Source: Planctomycetota bacterium
Lineage (GTDB): Bacteria; Planctomycetota; Planctomycetia; Pirellulales; Lacipirellulaceae
Length of the DNA: 64,000 nt
Assembly (NCBI GenBank): GCA_029781135.1
Contig: JAKOXH010000038.1
Span: forward strand, 1-64,000
Direction: 5' to 3'
Part shown: piece by piece, positions 7,975 to 15,979 of the stretch
Layout: each line of letters begins with the position of its first letter
How positions within the stretch are numbered: position 1 is the first letter of the stretch
Made by a program: the position numbers and the translations under genes
Notes under the pieces: generated by a model
Databases searched by the model: none
What the model was told of the DNA's origin: nothing
What the model saw: only the letters and a program-made list of their open reading frames with translations

Positions 7975-8790
7975 ATGCCGATTGTGTCCGATTTACGCGC
8001 TTTGCCCAAAGCGCCCGAGAGCGAACGTTGGATTCTGGGTTGTATGCTCCGCTTCGCCGATACCCCGGCCACCGTCTTTGCGCAGCTCAACGCCCACGAC
8101 TTCTTCGACCCCGCATACCAAACCGTCTTCGTCGCGATGCACGAGCTCTACCGGGCGACCGGCTGTATCGATCCGACGCTGCTCGTCGCGAAGCTCAAAC
8201 AGCCGACGAGCGGCTACGTATGCGACGCCTCGGCCTACGACCTTTTGGAAATGGCCCAGGACGTGGCCACGGCGGCCGGCCTCGATGGCCACATCCAGCG
8301 GCTGCGGCAGGCGTCGGCCGGACGGGCCTTGTGCCTGACGGTTAACGACGCGGCCCGCCGCGTGATTGGCGGCACCAGTGCCAGCGAGGTGCTCCCCACG
8401 CTGTTCGAGGACCTCGGCCAATTCCAGCGTGCGCAGCAACCGGCGGCGAAGCTGGTGACGGCCGCCTCCATCGAAGCCCGTGCAACCGAATGGATTTGGC
8501 CAGGTTGGTTGCCGGCCGGGGCACTCACGATCTTCGACGGCGACCCGGGCTGCGGCAAGACGCAAGTGGCCTGCGACCTGGCCGCCCGGCTGAGCTACGG
8601 CCGGCGGCTGCCGTTCGCGGCGAGGAGTGAGGAGCGAGGCGCGAGCGGCGAGGAGCGAGGCCCGAGCGATGAGGCGCGAGAGGCGAGGGGCTCCGTGGCC
8701 GAGTCTCTCCGAGACTCGGATTCGCGTCTCGGAGAACCGACGAGAGCGGCTGGGGTCGAGGTTTGCCGAGCCCCCAGCGATTGCGAGTGA
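7975..8790 (+). pseudogene. Truncated DnaB/RepA-like replicative helicase
   Basis: The first 110 residues match the DnaB N-terminal fold (SERWILGCMLRFADTPATVF...LNAHDFFDPAYQTVF...LYRATGCIDPTLLVAKL). Then a RecA/AAA-type ATPase begins: WIWPGWLPAGALTIFDGDPG with Walker A GDPGCGKTQ at about residues 182-190. About 20 residues after the P-loop the frame runs into a low-complexity GAGGAGCGAGG tract and a hairpin repeat, then stops. Walker B and all later motifs are missing, and no continuation is visible downstream. The gene is therefore probably dead, or makes only the N-terminal domain. Intact relatives are usually plasmid or phage-like primase-helicases, so this may be the remnant of a mobile element. 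Confidence 0.75.
8618..8693. repeat. GAGGAGCGAGGC simple repeat within the helicase remnant
   Basis: Degenerate tandem units of GAGGAGCGAGG(C) begin where homology to the RecA-like ATPase domain ends. They are followed by a short hairpin repeat (GAGTCTCTCCGAGACTC, 8701-8717). Confidence 0.65.
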
Positions 8791-8832
8791 ACTCCTGCGC
8801 ACCGGGGGCTCGCCTTCGGCTCGACCCCAGCC
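8748..8832. repeat. 85-bp element with perfect 13-bp terminal inverted repeats
   Basis: GGCTGGGGTCGAG (8748-8760) and CTCGACCCCAGCC (8820-8832) are exact reverse complements, with an inner CCCCCAGCG / CGGGGGCTCG pair. The helicase frame terminates inside it at 8790. No ORF is carried. Confidence 0.75.
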
Positions 8833-9009
8833 ACCCCTCTCTAACCGCGTCTCGTGCCCGGCGGTCGATTTACTTTGCGCAAAACTGTGTTAGGCTACAG
8901 TGACCAGTTGCGGCACGGCGAGCCCGCTTGGCTTATCTTCTCTGACAACAGCACGATCGATCCGTGTCCCGGCATTTTATATTGGGGCAAACACACATGG
9001 GAGGCCATG

Positions 9010-10557
9010 ATGAATCGTCCATCCACGCGTCGTGAGTTTCTCTCCTCGGTCGGGCAGGGCATGTTGGCGGCCAGCGTCGGCACTCAATTGGTGACGGACC
9101 TAAATTTAGCGAAAGCGGAAAGTGTCGGCAACGCGGAACCATTACATTTTGGTCCGCTGGAACCCTTGGTCGCATTGCTGCAAGAAACTCCGACCGAAAA
9201 ACTTCTGCCGACGTTGATCGGACGAATTCAACAGGGCACGGAACTGAAGACGCTTGTGGCCGCCGCGGCACTCGCCAACGCCCGCACGTTTGGCGGCGAA
9301 GATTATGTTGGTTATCACACGCTGATGGCGCTGGCGCCCGCTTGGCGCATGTCCCAGGAATTGACCGGGCCGCGTCAGGCGCTACCGATTTTGAAGGTGC
9401 TTTACCGCAATACGAATCGCATCTCTGAACACGGAGGCAAGAAGAGCGAGGTTCTGCGGCGTGTCGCACCCGCGCCCAAAAAAGCTGGCGAAGACGAAAC
9501 GCAACAACTACGGGCCGCCGTGGCCGCGCGCGACGTCGATCAAGCCGAACGCACGTTTGCCGCGATCGCGCAACAAGAGCCGCGCACCGCCTTCGACGAG
9601 CTCTTGTACACCGTGCAAGAAGACACGCAAGTCCATCGCACCGTTTTGCCCCATCGGGCCTGGGAACTGCTCGACATCGTGGGCGCCGAACACGCGCACA
9701 CGCTGCTGCGGCAGTCGGTGCGTTTCTGCGTGAAGGAACAGCCGCACGGCGCACCCAGCAAAGTGTTGGCGAAGGTGCTCGACGACCATAAGCTCTTGGG
9801 CCGCAAGCCCGGCGACCGCGCGGCCGACGATGCCTGGATCGACGCCATGAGCCAAACGATTTTCAAGGCGACTCCCGAGCAAGCAGCCGACGCCGTGGCG
9901 AGCGCGCTGGCCGATGGTTTTTCGCCCAGCGCGCTTGGCGAGGCCCTGAGCTTGGCCACCAATCAACTGGTCCTGCGCGATCCCGGTCGCACCGCGCGGC
10001 AAGAGTTTCCCGGCAAACCCATCGGCAGTGTGCACGGCGATTCGGTCGGCGTGCATGCCAGCGACTCGGCGAACGCCTGGCGGAACATGGCCAACGTCGG
10101 CAGCACGCGGAATCTATTCGCCTGTTTAATTCTCGGCGCGTATCAGGCCGCCCAAGATCGCAGCCAAGGCGGCGGCGATTATCTCAATCTACCGGCGCTG
10201 CCGCTCGACCTAACGTGGAAACGGCTGACCATTTCGGAACCCGATAGATTGCTGGCCGAGCTGGAATCAGCCATCCGCGGCAACTTGCAGGCACAAGCGT
10301 GTAACGTGGTGCAGCACTACGGGCAACTGGGCCACGATGCGAGACCGATGTTTGATTTGCTCCTTAAATATGCGGTCAGCGAGGATGGCGCGCTCCATGC
10401 CGAAAAATACTACCGCACCACCACCGAGGAATTTGCCCGCACGCGCCCGGCGTTCCGCTGGCGACACGTCGTCGCCCTGGCCCGCGTGACGGCCAGCGAA
10501 TACGGCCGACCAGCCCCGGGTTATCACGAGGCCTGCGACCTGTTGAATATCTCTTAG
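9010..10557 (+). CDS. Tat-exported protein of unknown function with conserved-looking His motifs
   Basis: This 515-aa protein starts with a twin-arginine signal (TRREFLSSVGQGMLAASVG), implying folding, perhaps with a cofactor, before export. I do not recognise the rest. It is largely helical and rich in His: YVGYHTLMAL, HRTVLPHRAWELLDIVGAEHAHTLL, SVGVHASDSANAWRN and YGQLGHDARPMFDLLLKY, ending in DGALHAEKYYRTT. These could bind metal or heme; that is a guess. The second of two adjacent ATGs is used because GGGAGG (8999-9004) is then 5 bp away. The 8791-9009 gap upstream holds repeats. No operon partners are seen. Confidence 0.7.
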   Translation: MNRPSTRREFLSSVGQGMLAASVGTQLVTDLNLAKAESVGNAEPLHFGPLEPLVALLQETPTEKLLPTLIGRIQQGTELKTLVAAAALANARTFGGEDYVGYHTLMALAPAWRMSQELTGPRQALPILKVLYRNTNRISEHGGKKSEVLRRVAPAPKKAGEDETQQLRAAVAARDVDQAERTFAAIAQQEPRTAFDELLYTVQEDTQVHRTVLPHRAWELLDIVGAEHAHTLLRQSVRFCVKEQPHGAPSKVLAKVLDDHKLLGRKPGDRAADDAWIDAMSQTIFKATPEQAADAVASALADGFSPSALGEALSLATNQLVLRDPGRTARQEFPGKPIGSVHGDSVGVHASDSANAWRNMANVGSTRNLFACLILGAYQAAQDRSQGGGDYLNLPALPLDLTWKRLTISEPDRLLAELESAIRGNLQAQACNVVQHYGQLGHDARPMFDLLLKYAVSEDGALHAEKYYRTTTEEFARTRPAFRWRHVVALARVTASEYGRPAPGYHEACDLLNIS

Positions 10558-10866
10558 TATTTAGCCCCCGGTCATCTATAGCCGCGAGTCTCGGCTCAGC
10601 AATACTTCACCATTCTGCGTTCGACTGCGACAAATTTTCGCCGTGACGTTTCGCAAGTCGGAACACTCTGCCCGCGCCACGAGCAGTGTGGATAAAGTCT
10701 ATTCAACATGGTTGAATTTCACTCACATCCATCAGAAATAATTCGTTCCACCTTGATGAATTTCCCGCCAACACCGCTACAATGGGGGGTGCGAGCTAGG
10801 CATTATCTTCGGCAACGTGGGCAACGGTGAACGCGTCGGAGAATAACTCGAAAGGGAAGCGACAGC
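10558..10866. other. Intergenic region, probable promoter of the next gene
   Basis: These 309 bp have no gene. The stretch contains AT-richer DNA near 10690-10750, suitable for a promoter. AAAGGGAAG, a ribosome binding site, precedes the ATG at 10867. No terminator hairpin is evident. Confidence 0.45.
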
Positions 10867-12000
10867 ATGTTGAGAGCTAGCCAAAAAAGGTCTTGGAGGT
10901 CGATGGTCAGTTCGGTGCTTTCGGTCGCGCTCGCGGCAATCGCGACCACGAGCTACGCGCAATTCGCGGTTAACAATCTGGTGACCGATGATCAAACCGT
11001 CAATACGGCCCCGGTCACCGATGCCCATTTGCTCAATGCCTGGGGCATTGCCGCAAGCGCGACTGGTCCTTGGTGGGTCTCTGCCAATGGCAGCAGTCTG
11101 GCGGTTGTGTATAACGTCAATCCAACCACGGATGTTACTACCAAGTCAGCGCTTGAAGTAACTATCCCCGGCGCCGGCAATGTTACGGGCCAGGTGTTCG
11201 GCAACGTCGCTGGCAATTTCAATGGCGATACGTTCCTCTTCGTCAGCGAGGATGGCACGGTTTCTGGTTGGCGGGGCGCCCTGGGAGCGACGGCCGAAAC
11301 GCTACAAACCGCCGATCCCGCGAACATTTTCAAAGGGGTTGCGCTGGCAAGCACGGGCGGCAACGCGTATCTCTACACGGCTAATTTCGGAACTGGGACC
11401 GTGGATGTTCTGAAGGGAAATGCCGGGGCGCCCAATCTCACCGGCACGTTTACCGATCCAAATCTGCCGGCCGGCTACGCGCCCTTCAACGTGCAAAACT
11501 TGGGCGGCAAGCTCTATGTGTCGTATGCGCTGAAGAACGCCGCCACGGGTGATGATGTTGCGGGGGCAGGCCATGGATTCGTCAACGCCTTCGACACAAA
11601 CGGCAATCTACTGCAGCGGATCGCCACGCAAGGTGTTTTGAACTCGCCCTGGGGCCTGGCGATCGCGCCCGCGAGTTTCGGAACTCTCGCCGGCGATTTA
11701 CTCGTCGGCAACTTCGGCGACGGCAGGATCAACGCCTACAACCTGGCGACGCTTGCGAACGACGGCCCGCTGAAGGACGCCACGAACTCGCCACTGGTGA
11801 TCGATGGTTTGTGGGCACTCGCTCCCGGCAACGGCGGACAGGGCGGCAGTTCCAGCCGCGTCTACTTCACCGCTGGCCCTGGCGACGAAGCCCACGGCCT
11901 TGTCGGCGTGATCGCTGCGGTTCCCGAACCAACGAGCGGCGCGTTGCTGACGATATTGGTCTGCGCGTTAATTCCATGTCGTCGCCATGGCCGCAATTAG
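10867..12000 (+). CDS. TIGR03118-type PEP-CTERM beta-propeller protein
   Basis: This 377-aa exported protein has a signal peptide (residues about 10-36, ending SYA), then repeated blades with NAWGIAASATGPWWVSANGS, LYTANFGTGTVDVL, SPWGLAIAPASFGTLAGDLLVGNFGDGRINAYN and DGLWALAPGNGG. This pattern fits the TIGR03118 family, a beta-propeller related to NHL/SMP-30 folds. The C-terminus is a PEP-CTERM tail: VPEPTSGALLTILVCALI plus a basic end. Exosortase processing and surface display are expected. The enzymatic or binding role of the family is unknown. A ribosome site AAGGGAAG supports the start. Confidence 0.82.
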   Translation: MLRASQKRSWRSMVSSVLSVALAAIATTSYAQFAVNNLVTDDQTVNTAPVTDAHLLNAWGIAASATGPWWVSANGSSLAVVYNVNPTTDVTTKSALEVTIPGAGNVTGQVFGNVAGNFNGDTFLFVSEDGTVSGWRGALGATAETLQTADPANIFKGVALASTGGNAYLYTANFGTGTVDVLKGNAGAPNLTGTFTDPNLPAGYAPFNVQNLGGKLYVSYALKNAATGDDVAGAGHGFVNAFDTNGNLLQRIATQGVLNSPWGLAIAPASFGTLAGDLLVGNFGDGRINAYNLATLANDGPLKDATNSPLVIDGLWALAPGNGGQGGSSSRVYFTAGPGDEAHGLVGVIAAVPEPTSGALLTILVCALIPCRRHGRN

Positions 12001-12032
12001 TTGGTCAGCCGCAGCGGGCATTATTCACGTTG

Positions 12033-12063
12033 CTTATCTCCCGGTCATTGACCGGGGGATAAG
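12033..12063. terminator. Hairpin downstream of the TIGR03118 gene
   Basis: CTTATCTCCCGGTCA pairs with TGACCGGGGGATAAG, one mismatch, tight loop. There is no following T-run, so it could be an mRNA 3'-end stabiliser rather than an intrinsic terminator. Confidence 0.45.
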
Positions 12064-12133
12064 TGAAAGTAGCGACGGGTTTGAGTTGATTGGCGGTAGA
12101 TTCGGTCTGGCAACCGACGCTAAGGGACGGTTC

Positions 12134-12167
12134 GCCCCCGACCCCCGACCCCTGACCCCTGACCCCT
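12134..12167. repeat. (GACCCCT)n simple repeat
   Basis: Five or so tandem CCCCCGA/CCCCTGA units abut, and end at, the stop codon of the DUF1207 gene. Confidence 0.7.
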
Positions 12168-13242
12168 AAAAATCGTACCACACGCCGATGCCCAGTTGCT
12201 GCTCGCTCTTGGTGTAGAACTGGAACTGGTTCGATTTGCCGTTGAAGTACTGGCCGCCGAGGCGGATCGATTGGCCGAGCACGCCACGTTGCATCCAGCC
12301 GGCCTGAATCGTCACGTCACCGCTGAAATCGAGTTCCTGTCGCACCCGGCCGTTAATGGCCAGAAACGGGGTCCAGGTCTTCAGCGGATAGGGATTGGCG
12401 ATCTCCGTGCCGAACTGGGCGTCCCACGGCTCGGCGCCGCCGCTGGCATTGAATGCCCAGCCGGTTTCGCCATAAAACCGCCAGGCCGGAATCAGGTAGT
12501 AGGAGGTACCGAGGACCACCGCATCACGCACGTAATTGATGCGGTCGTTGAGCGCTCCCGGGTGACGAATGGCATACTCATCGCCCATGTGCGAACTGAG
12601 GTGGGCGTAGCCGAACTTCCACTGCCAATGCTCGTCGCCGAAGGTGATGGGGAAGCCAAAAACGTAATCGCACGCTTCCAAATCTTCTTCGTTATCGGCA
12701 TCGAGCCGGGCATTCGCGGCACCGTAGAAGTCGAGCTGATAGCCGGCGGGTCGAATCGGGTCGCCGTTGCCGTACTGTACCAGCCCCGCGCGGCCGCCGA
12801 GGGTGGCATCCCACAAATTGCGACCGTCCAAATTGTTGAACATGAACATCGCCATGCGCGGCTCATGCTCGCCCGCCATGTACGAATGATACAAGAGGCC
12901 GGTCGGCGCCCAATGCCATGACCAGTCGTCTGTCTGGGGAAGGGGGACGCCGAATTGGTCGATGCGGACGACGTCTTTGGGGAGCGAATCGGGGTTTTCG
13001 TCGAAGGGGCGCGACCAGACATCGCCGTTTGCAGTGTCGGCTGCATCGGAGGACTCGCCCACAGCAGCGTCGCCATTTGGCGCGACAACATCGGCAGCCG
13101 CGGCCGGGGCGGGAATGCTGTCTGCGGGCGTGTCGGCCGCAGACGCGGCACGAGCGGCGCACGCGATCAGCTCGAGGCTGAACGTGAACGACAACACGAG
13201 CGCAAGCGGCCAATGCGTTTGCTGGCGGCAATCTATCGGCAT
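12166..13242 (-). CDS. DUF1207 outer-membrane-type protein
   Basis: This 358-aa protein has a signal peptide (LALVLSFTFSLELIACAARAASA), an Ala/Asp-rich linker (35-75), then a domain matching DUF1207: WHWAPTGLLYHSYMAGEHEPRM, DATLGGRAGLVQYGNGD, FGYAHLSSHMGDEY and the terminal GIGVWYDF. Alternating aromatic strands and a final Phe suggest an outer-membrane beta-barrel. DUF1207 proteins are frequent in planctomycetes; their function is not established. No strong ribosome binding site is seen before the ATG. The gene has its own transcription unit downstream of trpD on the same strand. Confidence 0.8.
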   Translation of the reverse strand: MPIDCRQQTHWPLALVLSFTFSLELIACAARAASAADTPADSIPAPAAAADVVAPNGDAAVGESSDAADTANGDVWSRPFDENPDSLPKDVVRIDQFGVPLPQTDDWSWHWAPTGLLYHSYMAGEHEPRMAMFMFNNLDGRNLWDATLGGRAGLVQYGNGDPIRPAGYQLDFYGAANARLDADNEEDLEACDYVFGFPITFGDEHWQWKFGYAHLSSHMGDEYAIRHPGALNDRINYVRDAVVLGTSYYLIPAWRFYGETGWAFNASGGAEPWDAQFGTEIANPYPLKTWTPFLAINGRVRQELDFSGDVTIQAGWMQRGVLGQSIRLGGQYFNGKSNQFQFYTKSEQQLGIGVWYDF

Positions 13243-13587
13243 GTGGGTCGAAGGAGGCGGGAGGGCAATCGGTGAGACGTGTTACTCGGCGCGAAGAGCG
13301 GGATTGCGGAATGCACCGGCAACAACGGCTGTATTGATTTCGACCGATGAGAAGCAGCAAATTGATTTGTCGAGGCGGTGGCCGCAAAGTGCTCGCTAGC
13401 AGTGGCACCCTGGCGAAAGTGGGAAGGGTTTGCAGTGCGTGGGGTAATTGAGAGCGGAGTCATACTTCACGCGGTCAGAATTGAGACGTTTTCGTTTAAC
13501 CCGGAGCCAACGGCGATGGTGTTGTACGCAAGATGCTTCCGTCGCGTTGGCTCCGGGTTAAACGATTCAACCGCACATGTGCGCGGT
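13243..13587. other. Intergenic region with one palindromic repeat
   Basis: These 345 bp separate the DUF1207 start from the trpD stop. The only recognisable structure is the palindrome at 13493-13564, listed separately. Confidence 0.5.
13493..13564. repeat. 'GTTTAACCCGGAGCC' palindromic repeat, copy 1
   Basis: CGTTTAACCCGGAGCCAACG pairs exactly with CGTTGGCTCCGGGTTAAACG across a 32-bp loop. Copy 2 is at 42651-42717. It lies directly 3' of trpD and could act as its transcription end, although no T-run follows. Confidence 0.85.
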
Positions 13588-14658
13588 TTAGATATGGGCG
13601 TGGGAGAGTTCCACCAGACGTGCTAGAAGGTCGGCAGCGGAGCCCGAGTTGATGGCCTCTGCGGCTAGCTTTGCGGCGGCTATTGGATCGGTTGCTTTGC
13701 CAGCCACGATCAATCCGGCGGCGGCATTAAGGACCACAATGTCCCGTGCCGGTCCGCGTTCGCCGGCAAGCAGTTTACGGATGACAGCAGCGCTGGTAGC
13801 AGGGCTGTCGATTTTCAGCGAGTCGAGGCTCGCGCGGGCGATGCCGAAGTCTTCAGGTTGCCAAGTGAATTCGCGGATTGTAGCTGCAGGCGGCTCGCCT
13901 GCAGCGGCGTCGATAGGCGAGCCGCCTGTCGCTACGACGTCACTAACGTATGTCGTGCCGGCGAGCGTGACATCCCCTAATCCATCGCTGCCGGAGACAA
14001 CCAACGTGCGTTTGGTGCCAAGCTGGGCAATTGCCCCGGCCAGCAGCGGTCGCAACTCCGGGCGGCCAGCGCCGAGCAATTGGTAGCACGCACCGGCCGG
14101 ATTCACGAGCGGGCCAAGAATATTGAAGATCGTCCGAATGCCGAGTTGCTTGCGGACGGCCGACACATGCTTCATCGACGGATGCATCAGGGGGGCGAAG
14201 CAGAAGCACAGGCCGAGTTCGTCGAGGCAGGCTTCGACCTGCGCGACCGTGGCGTTAATGTTGACGCCGAGTTCGGCGAGCACGTCGGCCGAACCGCTGC
14301 GGCTCGTGATGCTGCGATTGCCATGTTTGGCGACCGGCACGCCGGCCGCCGCTGCCACGATGGCAGCGGTGGTGCTCACGTTGAACAGGGCGGAATCGCC
14401 GCCGCCGGTGCCGCAGGTGTCGAGCACCTCGGCGTGGCGCGAGCGGATCGGCGTCATGTGCCGACGCATGGCCTGGGCGGCACCGGCGATTTCATCCACC
14501 GTTTCACGCTTGGCGGCCAGGCCGGTGAGCAGCAGAGCGATTTGTTCGTTGGCCCACGCGCCGCGCATGATGGCGTCGATGGCGGCGGACATCTCGTCTT
14601 GCGAGAGATCGCCGCCGCCCGCGACGTGGCCCAAAAGTGCGGTAATCGTGGTGGACAT
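13588..14658 (-). CDS. trpD: Anthranilate phosphoribosyltransferase
   Basis: This 356-aa enzyme transfers phosphoribose from PRPP to anthranilate, the second step of tryptophan synthesis, in the cytoplasm. The PRPP loop TCGTGGGD (81-88), KHGNRSITSRSGSADVLE-type block (111-125), FAPLMHPSMKHV (154-165) and GPLVNPAG (182-189) are all intact. The start at 14658 gives the normal length; a frame extending to 15201 is only an open antisense stretch. Residues about 242-259 (ATGGSPIDAAAGEPPAAT) are an extra segment between the VSDV strand and EFTWQPEDFGI. It is encoded by a 56-bp palindromic repeat (13880-13935). No other trp genes are adjacent. Confidence 0.95.
   Translation of the reverse strand: MSTTITALLGHVAGGGDLSQDEMSAAIDAIMRGAWANEQIALLLTGLAAKRETVDEIAGAAQAMRRHMTPIRSRHAEVLDTCGTGGGDSALFNVSTTAAIVAAAAGVPVAKHGNRSITSRSGSADVLAELGVNINATVAQVEACLDELGLCFCFAPLMHPSMKHVSAVRKQLGIRTIFNILGPLVNPAGACYQLLGAGRPELRPLLAGAIAQLGTKRTLVVSGSDGLGDVTLAGTTYVSDVVATGGSPIDAAAGEPPAATIREFTWQPEDFGIARASLDSLKIDSPATSAAVIRKLLAGERGPARDIVVLNAAAGLIVAGKATDPIAAAKLAAEAINSGSAADLLARLVELSHAHI
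13880..13935. repeat. 56-bp palindromic element inserted in frame within trpD
   Basis: Arms GTAGCTGCAGGCGGCTCG (13880-13897, continuing CCT) and GGCGAGCCGCCTGTCGCTAC (13916-13935) match at 19 of 21 positions as an inverted repeat. The element contributes about 18 codons to trpD and keeps the frame. Confidence 0.85.
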
Positions 14659-14977
14659 GGTAACGAATTGTAGCAGGACGCGGTTAATAACCGAAGCAGT
14701 GGGCGATAAGTGAAATTCAGCTAAACCGCCAGCGATGTGGTTGAGATTTTCGGCAGGGTGGCATGGCCTCGGAGGTACGCCGACGTGGCCATGTTGCTCG
14801 AGCGATTCCATGCTCACGCTGCGCGAGAGCCTGCCACACTTCGGGCTCCATGTGAAAAAGTGATTAGCCCTGGAATCGTCACTAAATTTGATTGAGATTT
14901 CTGAAGGTTTGGCGTAAAATGTAGGCCCGCGGAACGAGTGCTCATTTCGGGCGGCGGTTCGTAGGCTATTGAATCTG
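14659..14977. other. Divergent promoter region with an interspersed repeat
   Basis: These 319 bp lie between divergent trpD and the nucleoside hydrolase. Bases 14753-14839 hold a repeat-like stretch (GGTGGCATGGCC...GGCCATG, then CTCACGCTGCGCGAGAGCCTGCCAC). The AT-rich part at 14850-14925 probably carries promoters. No gene is seen. Confidence 0.5.
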
Positions 14978-15901
14978 ATGGCCAAGAAAATCATTCTCGA
15001 CGTGGATCCGGGCATCGACGATGCCGTGGCCCTGTGCTTGGCATTGGAAGACCCCGCGCTGGATGTGCTCGCGGTCACTGCCACGGGCGGCACGGTTTCG
15101 CCCGAACAAGCGACGATCAACGTGCAGGCGATCGTCGAGCAGCTCGATCCGCCGCGGCTGCCGCGGCTTGGTTGTGCGTCGCCGGACCAAATGTTGCGCA
15201 CCGATGGTCGGCACTTGTTTGGGGCCGACGGGTTGTGCGGCGCTCATTTTGCCGTGGCGAAACGGCATCATCAGCACTCGTCGGTAAAGGTGATTTGCGA
15301 TGAAGTGCGCGCCGCACCGGGCGATGTGACGATCATCGCCACCGGCCCCCTGACGAACATCGCGGCGGCACTGCAGCAGCAACCAGATTTGGCTTCGCTC
15401 ATTGGGCATCTGATTATCATTGGCGGCACGTTGAGCGGCCCGGGCAACGTGACGGCGGCGGCGGAGTTCAATATCTACTGCGATGCCGAGGCGGCGCGGG
15501 CCGTGTTTCAATCGCAGACCACGAAAACGCTGGTGCCGTTCGATCTAACCAGCCGCGTAGTGTTGAACTTCGATTTGCTGGAGAAGTTGCCCGGCGAGGA
15601 TTCGCCACGCGGCGAACTCTTGCGCAAGATTCTGCCAGGGGCGTTTCGGATGTATCGGCAAAATCTTGGTGTCGAGGGCATTCACTTGCACGATGCCGTG
15701 GCGGTGATTGCCGCGATCGAACCGGAGCTATTCACGACCGAACGGATGTACGGCGATGTGGAAACGGAAGGCACGCTGACGCATGGCGTAACCGTGTTCG
15801 ATCGCCGTCGCTTACCCGAGAACCGGCCGAATATGGACGTGGCAGTGGATCTGGATACCGCAGCCGTGACCCAACGGATCGTGCGGCGGCTGGTGGAATA
15901 A
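14978..15901 (+). CDS. Inosine/uridine-preferring nucleoside hydrolase family protein
   Basis: This 307-aa protein belongs to the IUNH family, which hydrolyses N-glycosidic bonds of nucleosides to give base and ribose. The Ca2+-binding DVDPGIDDAVALCLAL motif (Asp8, 10, 14, 15) opens the protein, followed by the family's VTATGGTV, IATGPLTNIAAAL (about 118-130), IIIGGTL, EFNIYCDAEAAR and LHDAVAV (the last with the ligand Asp). No signal peptide, so cytoplasmic. The ATG at 14978 is used because it starts just before the conserved strand; a TTG three codons upstream is possible. A strong terminator follows the stop by 2 bp. Substrate preference cannot be read from sequence. Confidence 0.92.
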   Translation: MAKKIILDVDPGIDDAVALCLALEDPALDVLAVTATGGTVSPEQATINVQAIVEQLDPPRLPRLGCASPDQMLRTDGRHLFGADGLCGAHFAVAKRHHQHSSVKVICDEVRAAPGDVTIIATGPLTNIAAALQQQPDLASLIGHLIIIGGTLSGPGNVTAAAEFNIYCDAEAARAVFQSQTTKTLVPFDLTSRVVLNFDLLEKLPGEDSPRGELLRKILPGAFRMYRQNLGVEGIHLHDAVAVIAAIEPELFTTERMYGDVETEGTLTHGVTVFDRRRLPENRPNMDVAVDLDTAAVTQRIVRRLVE

Positions 15902-15903
15902 AA

Positions 15904-15933
15904 GGTGTCAGGAAATTCCTGACATCTTTTTTT
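15904..15933 (+). terminator. Rho-independent terminator of the nucleoside hydrolase gene
   Basis: Stem GGTGTCAGGAA / TTCCTGACATC is followed by seven T. Nearly the same hairpin serves the LuxR-type gene at 19581-19615. Confidence 0.9.
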
Positions 15934-15979
15934 GGCCCAAACGGCCGTTCCGTAGCGCGGTTAGTTCCCTGGGGAAGGA

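Noticed and set aside
14659-15201. N-terminal extension of trpD by 181 codons
   Set aside because: The extension overlaps the divergent nucleoside hydrolase and repeat sequence. TrpD of normal length starts at 14658.
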